A model generated the notes under the pieces. That model saw nothing but the letters and a program-made list of their open reading frames with translations, was not told where the DNA came from and searched no databases. A stretch of DNA of 49,452 nt, taken from assembly GCA_902617805.1 (NCBI GenBank), contig CACMYF010000005.1, positions 1-49,452 of the forward strand. The letters are read 5' to 3'. Position numbers and translations under genes: made by a program. Of this stretch, positions 19,011-27,112 are shown one piece after another. This stretch comes from an uncultured Pelagibacteraceae bacterium. GTDB lineage: Bacteria; Pseudomonadota; Alphaproteobacteria; Pelagibacterales; Pelagibacteraceae. How positions within the stretch are numbered: position 1 is the first letter of the stretch; each line of letters starts with the position of its first letter.

Positions 19011-20141
19011 TTAATTTTGGTTAATTAACTTTTGATACATTTCTTGATCAGTATCTCCCTCACAACCAAAAACCAAAACATTAGATTTTTCATTTAGATC
19101 TAATTTTTCTTTAATTGCTTGATCTTCACAACTTGTAATCAGACTAATTACGCCAGGTGCTGAGTTTTCTCCTGCAATTATTTTATCATCACTAAAGCTT
19201 GAATTTCCAAGTAGTTTCATAGTTTTTGCAATATCATCATCTGGTAAACTAATACAATGTTTTACTGAATTTTTGAGTATTTCCCATGGGACCAATGATA
19301 CTTCACCACAAGACATACCACCCATTAAGCTTTCTCTTTTAATATCTATTTTTTCTATTTTTCCAGTTTTAATGCTTTCCATTACACACGCGGCACTATC
19401 TGGTTCAACAACTATAATTGTTGGAACATAGTTCAAATATCTTGCAATACCTGCAACCATGGCAGCAGCCATGCCACCAACACCAGCCTGTAAAATGATG
19501 TGAGTTATTTTCTCTTCCTGGATTTGATTAGTTATCTCCTTCATCATTACCGTATAACCTGCCATTGTATACTTGGGTACGACCATATAATCTTTCCAAG
19601 CAACATCCTGAACTATTTGCCAATTATTTTCAGTAGACTGTTTTATGCATTCCATCAAAGATTTTTCATAATTACCTTTTACTTTTACTACATCTGCTCC
19701 AAGTGCGGCCATAGCTTTGCCTCTTGCATCACTTACAAATTCACTAATGAATATTTTACAGCTTAGACCTAATCTTTTAGCGCCCCAGGCAACTGATCTT
19801 CCATGATTGCCAGCAGTAGCTGTTGCCACCACTATATCTTTATTTCCTTTGGTTACTTTTTCTACCGCATAAGCTCCGCCTAAAGCTTTAAAAGATTTTA
19901 AATCAAATCTTTTATTTTCATCTTTATAAAAAATTTTGTTTAAATTTAATTCTTTTGAAAGTTTATTTAAAGAAAGCAGGGGAGTAGGAGAATAACCTTT
20001 CCATTTAGAAATACTATTATAAGCATCATCAATTTCTTCTGAGGTTAAAGAATTAAGAATTTCTTTTTTGTTAAATGAGTAATTTTTATTATCTGTAAAT
20101 TCCGTATATTTCCATTGATGACCGTTAGATAATATAGTCAT
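19011..20141 (-). CDS. Diaminopropionate ammonia-lyase-like PLP enzyme
   Basis: PLP-dependent fold type II lyase, 376 aa. It would convert 2,3-diaminopropionate to pyruvate and two ammonia. The PLP lysine is K85 in LKSFKALGGAYAV; TATAGNHGRSVAWGAKRLG and the glycine-rich GVGGMAAAM that holds the PLP phosphate are clear. GGMSCGEVSLVPWEIL and the C-terminal FGCEGDTD fit the diaminopropionate lyase branch better than threonine dehydratase, which is the main alternative. It starts 3 bp after glnT on the same strand, linking ammonia release to ammonia assimilation. Confidence 0.82.
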   Translation of the reverse strand: MTILSNGHQWKYTEFTDNKNYSFNKKEILNSLTSEEIDDAYNSISKWKGYSPTPLLSLNKLSKELNLNKIFYKDENKRFDLKSFKALGGAYAVEKVTKGNKDIVVATATAGNHGRSVAWGAKRLGLSCKIFISEFVSDARGKAMAALGADVVKVKGNYEKSLMECIKQSTENNWQIVQDVAWKDYMVVPKYTMAGYTVMMKEITNQIQEEKITHIILQAGVGGMAAAMVAGIARYLNYVPTIIVVEPDSAACVMESIKTGKIEKIDIKRESLMGGMSCGEVSLVPWEILKNSVKHCISLPDDDIAKTMKLLGNSSFSDDKIIAGENSAPGVISLITSCEDQAIKEKLDLNEKSNVLVFGCEGDTDQEMYQKLINQN

Positions 20142-20144
20142 GTA

Positions 20145-21470
20145 CTAACAATCTAAAGTATTATCTTTTTCCCACTTTGTAACATCTTTTGTTTTATCAA
20201 AACTATCTTTTGATTTGAATTCATTCATTTCTGAACTTCTTAACTTTATATAACTTTCAATAACATCTTTGCCAAAAGCATCATTCATATCTTTATTATT
20301 TTTTAATAAATTTAATGATTGTGCAAGTTCATCAGGTAGTTTGGGTAAGTCTGGATATTTAGCGTGGTCTTCATACATATTACAATCCAAAGGTTTACCT
20401 GGATCAACTTTATTTTTTAAACCATATAGGCCAGCTGCTAAAACGCTTGCTTGTAATAAGTATGGATTAGCAGAACCATCCATTAATCTTAATTCAAATC
20501 TTCCTGGATCAGGAATTCTGATCATGTGTGTTCGATTATTACCTGTATACGAAATACTACTCGGTGACCACGATGCTCCAGATTTTGTAGGTGGTGCATT
20601 TATTCTTCTGTAACTATTGATTGTTGGGTTAAAAAACGCAGATAAAGATGAAGCATTTTTAATTACTCCACCTAAAAAATTATAGGCCATTTTACTTAAA
20701 CCAAGTTTATCTTTATTATCTAAGAATTTATTTTTACTACCTTGCCAAACTGATACGTGAGCATGACAACCATTGCCGGTTAAATTTCCAAATGGTTTAG
20801 GCATAAATGTTGCTCTTAATCCATGCTTTTCAGCAATTGTTTTTACCATAAACTTAAAAAAGGTATGTCTATCTGCAGTTTTTAGGCAATCTGAATAATC
20901 CCAATTCATTTCAAATTGACCGTTAGCATCCTCGTGATCGTTTTGATAAGGGCCCCATCCCATTTCAATCATACAGTCACAAATTTCCTTAATTAAATCA
21001 TACCTTCTCATTAATGCAGATTGGTCATAACAAGGTTTGGATTGTGTATCTCTTGGATCTGCAATTGAGTTGCCATCAGGTGAAATCAAAAAATATTCAC
21101 ACTCAACACCTGATTTCATTGTTAAATTATGTTTTTTAAGTTTTTTAATCTGATTTTTTAACATCACTCTAGGTGACGCATCTACTGGTTTACCATTCAT
21201 CCATAAATCAGATGCTAACCATCCAACTTCTTTGTTCCAAGGAAGCTGAATTAAGCTGTCTGGGTCGGGAATTCCAAACATGTCTGAGTCAGCTGGCGTC
21301 ATATCTAACCATGCTGCAAATCCAGCAAAACCAGCTCCTGCATTTTGCATTTCTTTTATTGCATGAGCAGGTACTAATTTTGATCTTAATACACCAAATA
21401 AATCTACAAAACTGATTAAAAAATATTTAATTTTTTTTTGCTTAGCAATCTGAAATAAATTTTTAGACAC
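20145..21470 (-). CDS. glnT: Type III glutamine synthetase (GlnT) / gamma-glutamylmethylamide synthetase-like
   Basis: ATP-dependent ligase of the glutamine synthetase superfamily, 441 aa, near the usual size for GlnT and for gamma-glutamylmethylamide synthetase (GmaS). Seen: SFVDLFGVLRSK at the N terminus, GVECEYF and NDHEDANGQFEMNW (metal/glutamate site), FMPKPFGNLTGNGCHAHVS (ATP site), and NNRTHMIRIPDPGRFELRL. The GlnT and GmaS families are close, so ammonia or methylamine could be the acceptor. A second, more diverged paralogue lies at 27113-28582. The start is a GTG; the frame is closed by TAG two codons upstream. It is downstream of amt and two small membrane protein genes, and upstream of a diaminopropionate lyase. 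Confidence 0.82.
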   Translation of the reverse strand: MSKNLFQIAKQKKIKYFLISFVDLFGVLRSKLVPAHAIKEMQNAGAGFAGFAAWLDMTPADSDMFGIPDPDSLIQLPWNKEVGWLASDLWMNGKPVDASPRVMLKNQIKKLKKHNLTMKSGVECEYFLISPDGNSIADPRDTQSKPCYDQSALMRRYDLIKEICDCMIEMGWGPYQNDHEDANGQFEMNWDYSDCLKTADRHTFFKFMVKTIAEKHGLRATFMPKPFGNLTGNGCHAHVSVWQGSKNKFLDNKDKLGLSKMAYNFLGGVIKNASSLSAFFNPTINSYRRINAPPTKSGASWSPSSISYTGNNRTHMIRIPDPGRFELRLMDGSANPYLLQASVLAAGLYGLKNKVDPGKPLDCNMYEDHAKYPDLPKLPDELAQSLNLLKNNKDMNDAFGKDVIESYIKLRSSEMNEFKSKDSFDKTKDVTKWEKDNTLDC

Positions 21471-21487
21471 AACCTAAGTTAACATAA

Positions 21488-21637
21488 TTATTTAAAAAAA
21501 GATAAAATTGTTTCTTTATAATAAATTAAATTTACAACAATAATTACAATTATAGCTAGTATCACACCATACTTAGCTTTAGGAAATGCTACACCTCTCA
21601 TTTTTGAGGGTCTTAATTCTTCTTTATTATCTTCCAT
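21488..21637 (-). CDS. Small single-helix membrane protein, 49 aa
   Basis: A short open frame between the amt-operon terminator and glnT. The start is charged (MEDNKEELRPSK), then comes one strong membrane helix (about residues 23-40, Ile/Val-rich), then a short tail ending ILSFFK. It sits 17 bp upstream of the glnT start on the same strand, so it would be co-transcribed with it. No clear ribosome binding site precedes its ATG. The coherent topology and position argue for a real gene, but it is short and lacks a recognised family. Confidence 0.5.
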   Translation of the reverse strand: MEDNKEELRPSKMRGVAFPKAKYGVILAIIVIIVVNLIYYKETILSFFK

Positions 21638-21650
21638 AAATTTAGAACAT

Positions 21651-21680
21651 AAAAAAGGGCGCTACATTTAAGTAGCGCCC
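21651..21680 (-). terminator. Intrinsic terminator after amt and its small partner
   Basis: Perfect 9-bp GC-rich stem GGGCGCTAC/GTAGCGCCC (21657-21665 with 21672-21680) and a 6-nt loop. On the minus strand it is followed by six T (21656-21651). It lies 15 bp after the stop of the 76-aa gene and ends the amt transcript before glnT. Confidence 0.92.
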
Positions 21681-21695
21681 AAATTTTAATTTAAA

Positions 21696-21926
21696 TTACC
21701 AGTCGGTAATATTGCTTTTATGGTCATTGGCACCATGTCTTTTTCTTGCTAGTCGTGAAAGTTCTTCACTTTCATTTCTTGCAGTTAAAACATGCCATCC
21801 AAGCCAGATAACTATACCTAAAATAACCAGTAGAGTTTCGCTAGATCCAGCTCCAGGATAAATTGCGCCCGCAACCTCTTCAGCAGGTTTATTTAGATGA
21901 TCTATCCAGTTTGTTACTGTAGCCAT
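21696..21926 (-). CDS. Small membrane protein downstream of amt, 76 aa
   Basis: Not a family I can name. The N-terminal 25 residues are amphipathic, one membrane helix spans about 30-48 (LLVILGIVIWLGWHVL), and a charged Arg/Glu-rich tail follows. A strong ribosome binding site (AAAGGAG) stands 6-7 bp before the ATG, so it should be well expressed. It follows amt by 11 bp in the same operon and the terminator comes right after it, so amt and this gene form a closed two-gene unit. That suggests a small partner of the ammonium transporter (inference). Confidence 0.8.
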   Translation of the reverse strand: MATVTNWIDHLNKPAEEVAGAIYPGAGSSETLLVILGIVIWLGWHVLTARNESEELSRLARKRHGANDHKSNITDW

Positions 21927-21937
21927 ATTTTTCTCCT

Positions 21938-23338
21938 TTACCTGGTTGCTGATGAAACTGCTTTTTCATCTTCTTTAGCAGACTCCATCATTTCATAGTC
22001 TAATCCAGCTATTTCAACTTCACGAGGGATTCTTAATTTACCCATACCGTTTAGTATCTTAGCCAAGATATAGCCTGGTAACATTCCAAGAACTCCAAAC
22101 ATTATTATCGCTCCTATGAATTGTCCCAGTGGATTGATTGATGCGTAAGTCGATCCGTCCCACATAGCTCCAACACTGTAACCAGATGAAGGATAACCAT
22201 TTAAAACAAATCCACAAATCACAAGACCTACAAAACCAGCATAACCATGTACAGCAACTGCTCCAACTGCATCATCGATTTTGAACTTACGTTCAACCCA
22301 GTAATGTAGTTTGTATGCAATCACAACACCGATCATACCTATGATCATTGCTTGAATTGGATGATATAAATCATTTCCAGCCGAAGCACAGATAACACCT
22401 GCTAGTCCACTTGAGTAAGTCCAGAAAGGATCACCTTTAGCAATCCAATAACCGGCTAATAAACCTCCTGATAACGACATCAAGAAGTTAAAAGTAATAC
22501 CACTAAGTGTAGTGGGGGTTACGTAAATGTTCGTAGCTGTCCAATACGATATACCTTCCATTCCATATTCAGGCCCAAGATCAAATATCGGTATATTACA
22601 TGCCGCATAGAATCCCCAGAAACCAGTATAAATTAGAAATAATCCAACTGTAACTAGCCAAGGATTTCTTGGTCCTATATTTCTTGGTTCACCGCTTGAT
22701 GAGAATTTTCCAATTCTTGGACCTAAAACAACAAGAACACCTAAAGCAAATCCACCAGCAATAGCGTGAATTACTCCTGATGCATAAGCATCATGATATC
22801 CTAAGAGTTTTAACATCCATCCATCAAAGTGCCATCCCCAAGCAGCATCAATTGTCCAAAACACAGATCCAATTGCAATTGCTAAAATTCCAAATGCAAA
22901 AGTTGTTATTCTTTCAATGATTGCTCCTGAAACAATAGAAGCAGCTGTCCATGAGAATAGTAAGAACGCAGCCCAGAATACACCACTTATGTGGTCACCT
23001 AAGTTAACCGCCATATATTCTGTATTTGGCATATACCATTTCGCACTAAAAGTACTTTCATCGGTAATCAATGCAGCACTTTCATTCATTATTGAAGGGG
23101 CTAGACCCGGTCCTGTTGGGAATGCCCAGTAAATCCACCAACCAAAGAAAAACCAAGTTACTGTTACCAAAGGTATTAGCATTGTATTTTTCATAAGAGT
23201 ATGTTGATGGTGTTTGTATCGAGAAGCTCCAACCTCATACATACAGAACCCGACGTGAATTAAAAACATCAATACTACTGTTATCCAATAGTAAAATTCT
23301 GTAAATATGGTTGTTAGAGCGCCTAACTGATCAGTCAT
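21938..23338 (-). CDS. amt: Ammonium transporter
   Basis: Amt/MEP/Rh-family inner-membrane channel for ammonium, 466 aa, with about 11-12 hydrophobic helices. Family markers: GVIHAIAGGFALGVL with the first pore His, AVGAVAVHGYAGFVG with the second pore His, and NPWLVTVGLFLIYTGFWGFYAACN. A good ribosome binding site (GGAGAGAG) lies before the ATG. It is separated by a terminator from the mgs operon upstream and followed by a 76-aa membrane protein gene. The 124-bp leader probably carries its promoter. No glnK/PII gene is adjacent, unlike many bacterial amt loci. Here it may recapture ammonium or methylammonium released by amine degradation (inference). Confidence 0.95.
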   Translation of the reverse strand: MTDQLGALTTIFTEFYYWITVVLMFLIHVGFCMYEVGASRYKHHQHTLMKNTMLIPLVTVTWFFFGWWIYWAFPTGPGLAPSIMNESAALITDESTFSAKWYMPNTEYMAVNLGDHISGVFWAAFLLFSWTAASIVSGAIIERITTFAFGILAIAIGSVFWTIDAAWGWHFDGWMLKLLGYHDAYASGVIHAIAGGFALGVLVVLGPRIGKFSSSGEPRNIGPRNPWLVTVGLFLIYTGFWGFYAACNIPIFDLGPEYGMEGISYWTATNIYVTPTTLSGITFNFLMSLSGGLLAGYWIAKGDPFWTYSSGLAGVICASAGNDLYHPIQAMIIGMIGVVIAYKLHYWVERKFKIDDAVGAVAVHGYAGFVGLVICGFVLNGYPSSGYSVGAMWDGSTYASINPLGQFIGAIIMFGVLGMLPGYILAKILNGMGKLRIPREVEIAGLDYEMMESAKEDEKAVSSATR

Positions 23339-23405
23339 ATTCTCTCTCCATATTAGTTTACGGAAGCCTATTAAATTTTACGATTCGATACAAATATAAA
23401 AAGAC

Positions 23406-23437
23406 TTAAAAACCTAGTATGCGCACTAGGTTTTTAA
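23406..23437 (-). terminator. Intrinsic terminator after the mgs operon
   Basis: A perfect 13-bp inverted repeat (23406-23418 with 23425-23437; core AAAAACCTAGT/ACTAGGTTTTT) with a 6-nt loop. On the minus strand the 3' arm ends in TTTTTAA. It is 26 bp beyond the stop of the 136-aa gene and upstream of amt, so it separates the two units. The outer arms are A/T, so it could work in both directions, but nothing on the plus strand ends here. Confidence 0.85.
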
Positions 23438-23462
23438 AAATTATCAACTTTTAATTGAAATA

Positions 23463-23873
23463 TTAAAATTTTAAATATGCTTTTTTCAAATCAACAAGAG
23501 GGTGTTTTGGAGACATTTGAAACTTAACTAAAAGTTCTCTTGCAATCATATCTCTATCTTGTTGATTATTTGGTAGCTTAATTGATTTTGGAATTGTTAC
23601 CCAACCGTTAGCATTTCTACAGAATACAGCAGGTCTATCTTCTTCATAACCCATATGTACATCTTCCAACCAATTTAAATCATCCCATCCCATCGCTTCT
23701 ATATATTTCTTAAGAAATGGAGTTAGCTTAGAATAGTCCGGTAAAAGATTAACGTCGTATCTGTAACCAATAGACTGACCAATCATTTTTTCTCTTGCAG
23801 TCTCTTTCTTTTTGCCTAACTGACCTTTAATCTCTTTTGTTTTTGCTGCTTTTTTATTTTTTTTCTTTGGCAT
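23463..23873 (-). CDS. Unknown 136-aa protein at the end of the N-methylglutamate synthase operon
   Basis: Not recognised. A very basic N terminus (MPKKKNKKAAKTKEIKG) leads to a compact acidic/aromatic domain (about 40-136) with WDDLNWLEDVHMGYEEDRPAV, NANGWVTIPKSI and a helical end rich in Lys and Pro. No membrane segment or signal peptide. It starts 8 bp after the mgsC gene and is last before the terminator. Its first residues are nearly the same as those of MgsC (MPKKKSKKIKKNG), suggesting a shared tail. The position suggests an accessory or assembly factor for the synthase (inference). Confidence 0.75.
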   Translation of the reverse strand: MPKKKNKKAAKTKEIKGQLGKKKETAREKMIGQSIGYRYDVNLLPDYSKLTPFLKKYIEAMGWDDLNWLEDVHMGYEEDRPAVFCRNANGWVTIPKSIKLPNNQQDRDMIARELLVKFQMSPKHPLVDLKKAYLKF

Positions 23874-23881
23874 AGTTACCT

Positions 23882-25294
23882 CTATATTTTATGGTAGTTA
23901 TCAACACCAACAGTGTAGTTAGTTCCGGCTAATGGAACTTTTGCTAAAGCTGATGCTTCTGATGTTAAAGCAGCTAAATCTTCAGGCTCTAGAGAGTGGA
24001 TATTCGTTTTACCACAAGCTCTTGCTAACAACTGAGCTTCTAAAGTCATTGAGTGAAGATAATTGTAAACTCTTAGCGCAGCATCATCAGGGTTTAATCT
24101 TGCTCTTAACTTAGGGTCTTGTGTTGCAACACCAACTGGACATCTTCCAGTGTGGCAGTGATAACATTCACCTGCTTTTACACCCATTTCTTTTTCAAAG
24201 TTTGCTTCTGGAATATCTTTATTACAGTTAAGTGCAATCATAGATCCAGTTCCAATCGCAATTGCATCAGCACCCAAAGCTAAAGCTTTTGCCATATCAG
24301 CACCATCTCTTACACCACCAGCATAAATTAATGTTACTTTTCCAGTTTTTCCAACATCATCGATTGCTCTTCTTGCTTCTCTGATTGCAGCTATACCAGG
24401 AATACCAGTGTTTGCAGCAGCTATATGCGGGCCAGCTCCAGTAGAACCTTCCATCCCATCTAAGTAAATAGAGTCAGGATCACATTTTGCAGCCATACGA
24501 ACATCATCATAAACTTTAGATGCACCTAATTTTAATTGAATTGGCACTTTATTTTTTGTTAATTGTCTTAACTCTTCTACTTTTAAAGCTAAATCGTCTG
24601 GTCCTAACCAGTCAGGGTGTCTCGCTGGAGATCTTTGGTCAATACCAGATGGTAATGATCTCATCTCAGCAACTTGGTCAGTAACTTTTTGACCCATTAA
24701 GTGTCCACCCATTCCAACTTTTTGTCCTTGTCCAATAAATACTTCAATACCATCTGCCAATTGTGCATGATGAGGATTAAATCCATATCTTGATTGAATA
24801 CATTGGTAATACCATTTTTCAGAGTATCTTCTTTCATCAGGTATCATTCCACCTTCACCTGAACATGTAGCACTACCAGCCATAGTTGCTCCTCTTGCTA
24901 AAGCAGTTTTTGCTTCGTAAGAAAGCGCACCAAAACTCATTCCTGTAATATAAACTGGAATATCTAACTCAATTGGATTTTCACATCTTGGCCCAATAAC
25001 AGTTTTCGTTTCACATTTTTCTCTGTAACCTTCGATTACAAATCTAGTTAGTGTTCCAGGTAAGAAAACTAAATCATCAAAAGTAGGAATTTTTTTCATC
25101 AATGCCATTCCTCGCATTCTGTATCTTCCTAATTGAGATTTAATATGAATATCGTCTATTACTTCAGGTGTGAAGATAGCGTTATGACCTAATAAACTTT
25201 TATTTCTTTTACCTTCTTCATGTGCATGAACATCAGCTTTTCCACCAACACCTTTTCCATTTTTTTTAATTTTTTTAGATTTTTTCTTAGGCAT
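23882..25294 (-). CDS. mgsC: N-methylglutamate synthase subunit C (glutamate synthase-like, FMN/Fe-S)
   Basis: 470 aa, like the FMN-binding synthase domain of GltB (GlxD-type). Seen: ITGMSFGALSYEAK, the GEGGMIPDERRY block, LKLGASKVYDDVRMAAK, the phosphate-binding YAGGVRDGADMAKALALGADAI, and an iron-sulfur motif C377-x2-C380-x4-C385 (CYHCHTGRCPVG). In the N-methylglutamate pathway this subunit joins glutamate and methylamine carried by gamma-glutamylmethylamide. It is encoded after the amidotransferase and GXGXG subunits, which are separate genes here rather than one GltB chain. Its ATG overlaps the mgsB stop by one base. A homologous glutamate-synthase-like role cannot be excluded by sequence alone. 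Confidence 0.85.
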   Translation of the reverse strand: MPKKKSKKIKKNGKGVGGKADVHAHEEGKRNKSLLGHNAIFTPEVIDDIHIKSQLGRYRMRGMALMKKIPTFDDLVFLPGTLTRFVIEGYREKCETKTVIGPRCENPIELDIPVYITGMSFGALSYEAKTALARGATMAGSATCSGEGGMIPDERRYSEKWYYQCIQSRYGFNPHHAQLADGIEVFIGQGQKVGMGGHLMGQKVTDQVAEMRSLPSGIDQRSPARHPDWLGPDDLALKVEELRQLTKNKVPIQLKLGASKVYDDVRMAAKCDPDSIYLDGMEGSTGAGPHIAAANTGIPGIAAIREARRAIDDVGKTGKVTLIYAGGVRDGADMAKALALGADAIAIGTGSMIALNCNKDIPEANFEKEMGVKAGECYHCHTGRCPVGVATQDPKLRARLNPDDAALRVYNYLHSMTLEAQLLARACGKTNIHSLEPEDLAALTSEASALAKVPLAGTNYTVGVDNYHKI

Positions 25295-26148
25295 TATATT
25301 GCTCCCTTCTTCTCTGTAGGTTCCAAATTGTCATAATTCCAAAGTTTCTTACCGGCTACAATTTTTTTCATTTTACTAACGTCAAAGTTTTCACCAATCT
25401 CGGCTACTTTTAATTTTCTTTTTAGCCAATCTTGATCGCTTTTAGTTAACTCAGCGTCTACAGCATCACTACCATATGATCCAATTTCTCCACCTACGAA
25501 AATTGTCCCATCATACATCGAGTCACCTAAGTTTATTCCTACGTCTCCAAGAATAATTATTCTTCCTCTTTGCATCATAAATCCAGTAAATGCACCGGCG
25601 TCACCACCAATTATTATTGTTCCACCTTTCATATCAATACCAGTTCTGGCACCAACACTGCCTTTACAAATTAAATCTCCACCTCTAATTGCCGCACCAA
25701 AACAAGATCCAGCATTCTTTTCAATCACTACTTTACCAGCCATTAAATTTTCTGCACATGACCATCCAACTCTTCCATTAATTCTAACTATTGGACCATC
25801 ACAAGAACCCATTCCAAAGTACCCTAAACTTCCTTCAAAAATTAAATTTAGTTTATTTAAAATACCAACTCCAAGACTGTGTTTACCTTGTGGGTTTTTT
25901 ATTACTATTGTTCCATATCCTTGGCTCATTAAGTTATCGATTTCTTTATTAGCCTCAGGCGCTGTCATGTCTTTAACATCAAGCTCTGTTCTTTTATTAA
26001 AATCTACGTCGTATGTCCCAAAATAGTAAAAGTTTTCTGCTTCATCAGGATTAAAGAATTTTTGTTGAGTTCTTCCTGTTAAAACCTCAGTGTGCATACC
26101 CATCGATTGGGCTTTTGATTTTTTTGAAACTGTTTTTAGATTTGCCAT
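25294..26148 (-). CDS. mgsB: N-methylglutamate synthase subunit B (GXGXG domain)
   Basis: 284 aa, corresponding to the beta-helix GXGXG domain at the C terminus of GltB (GlxC-type). The repeating glycine pattern is clear: NGRVGWSCAENLMAG, AIRGGDLICKGSVGARTG, MKGGTIIIGGDAGAFTG, MQRGRIIILGDVG and YDGTIFVGGEIGSYG. It has a structural and channel-forming role between the amidotransferase and the FMN subunit. It overlaps mgsA by 13 bp and mgsC by 1 bp, so the three are translated in a set ratio. Confidence 0.88.
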   Translation of the reverse strand: MANLKTVSKKSKAQSMGMHTEVLTGRTQQKFFNPDEAENFYYFGTYDVDFNKRTELDVKDMTAPEANKEIDNLMSQGYGTIVIKNPQGKHSLGVGILNKLNLIFEGSLGYFGMGSCDGPIVRINGRVGWSCAENLMAGKVVIEKNAGSCFGAAIRGGDLICKGSVGARTGIDMKGGTIIIGGDAGAFTGFMMQRGRIIILGDVGINLGDSMYDGTIFVGGEIGSYGSDAVDAELTKSDQDWLKRKLKVAEIGENFDVSKMKKIVAGKKLWNYDNLEPTEKKGAI

Positions 26149-27080
26149 ACTTTCACCTCCCCATCAAACGGATCATATGTATCAATTTCTTGTGGTAATA
26201 CAGATCTAATTGCAATTTCTTCAGATCCCATAGCAACCAAATCATCAGACTCATATAACACCAATGGTTTTGCAGCCATAGTATCTTTAGCCATACCTAA
26301 TGAGTCTTTTGTAGCAACAAAGTAAGTAAAAACACCATCTAAACCAGTTAAAGATGCTTTCATTCCTTCTTCTAAAGTTGCACCGTCTCTCATTTTTTCA
26401 GCAAGGTAAACTGCAATTAATTCCGAGTCACACTCTGACATAAATCTCATGCCTTTGTTTTCTAAAACTCTTCTGTTATTCCAGTAGTTAGTTAATTGTC
26501 CATTATGAACTACAGATACATCACTAAATGGATATCCCCAAAAAGGGTGGGCAGATTTGATATCTACACCAGACTCTGTAGCCATTCTAGCATGACCTAT
26601 AGCATGTGTTCCAACAACTTTATCTAAGCTATATCTATCACAAACCATTTTTGCGTTTCCAAGATCTTTAATCACTTCTAAAGATTTACCCATAGAAAGA
26701 ATTTCAACACCTGGAATACTTTCTATACGTTGTGAAAATTCTAACAGATCTTTAACATTATAATCAATTTCATATCTTAAAGAGTAGGGAAGGGTTCTTT
26801 CTTCTTTAACTATTTTAGCTCCCATTTCAGCCAGAGTTTCATCAACAATTTTTTTTCTTTCATCGTAAACAGATACATCCTCCATGACTGATGAACTTCC
26901 TTCTCCAACGTTTTCTCCAACTTTAAAACGCATGATGAAGTTTTTTCCATCGGTATCGCCATATAAAGCGTAACCTGTTGAATCTTCTCCTCTATGTTTT
27001 AATGCTTGAAGCATACCTTGCAATTCACTTCCAACATTTGAAGATTTCCCTCTATGAATTAAACCTGCTATTCCACACAT
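26136..27080 (-). CDS. mgsA: N-methylglutamate synthase subunit A (class II amidotransferase)
   Basis: 314 aa, Ntn-type glutaminase domain as in GltB (GlxB-type). It starts MCGIAGLIHRG, giving the N-terminal nucleophile Cys after Met removal. LKHRGEDSTGYALYG, HAIGHARMATESG, the HPFWGYPFSDVSVVHNGQLTN block and ECDSELIAVYL are standard. It should hydrolyse gamma-glutamylmethylamide (or glutamine) and pass the amine to MgsC. Starts 32 bp after the glutamine-synthetase-like gene. Family assignment is firm; the methylamine specificity comes from context. Confidence 0.87.
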   Translation of the reverse strand: MCGIAGLIHRGKSSNVGSELQGMLQALKHRGEDSTGYALYGDTDGKNFIMRFKVGENVGEGSSSVMEDVSVYDERKKIVDETLAEMGAKIVKEERTLPYSLRYEIDYNVKDLLEFSQRIESIPGVEILSMGKSLEVIKDLGNAKMVCDRYSLDKVVGTHAIGHARMATESGVDIKSAHPFWGYPFSDVSVVHNGQLTNYWNNRRVLENKGMRFMSECDSELIAVYLAEKMRDGATLEEGMKASLTGLDGVFTYFVATKDSLGMAKDTMAAKPLVLYESDDLVAMGSEEIAIRSVLPQEIDTYDPFDGEVKVWQI

Positions 27081-27112
27081 ATATTTATACCCTTTCTATC
27101 TATTTCTGTGAC

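Noticed and set aside
20269-20613. 114-codon open frame on the plus strand opposite glnT
   Set aside because: It lies wholly inside the well-supported glnT gene on the other strand and shows no family motif or ribosome binding site.
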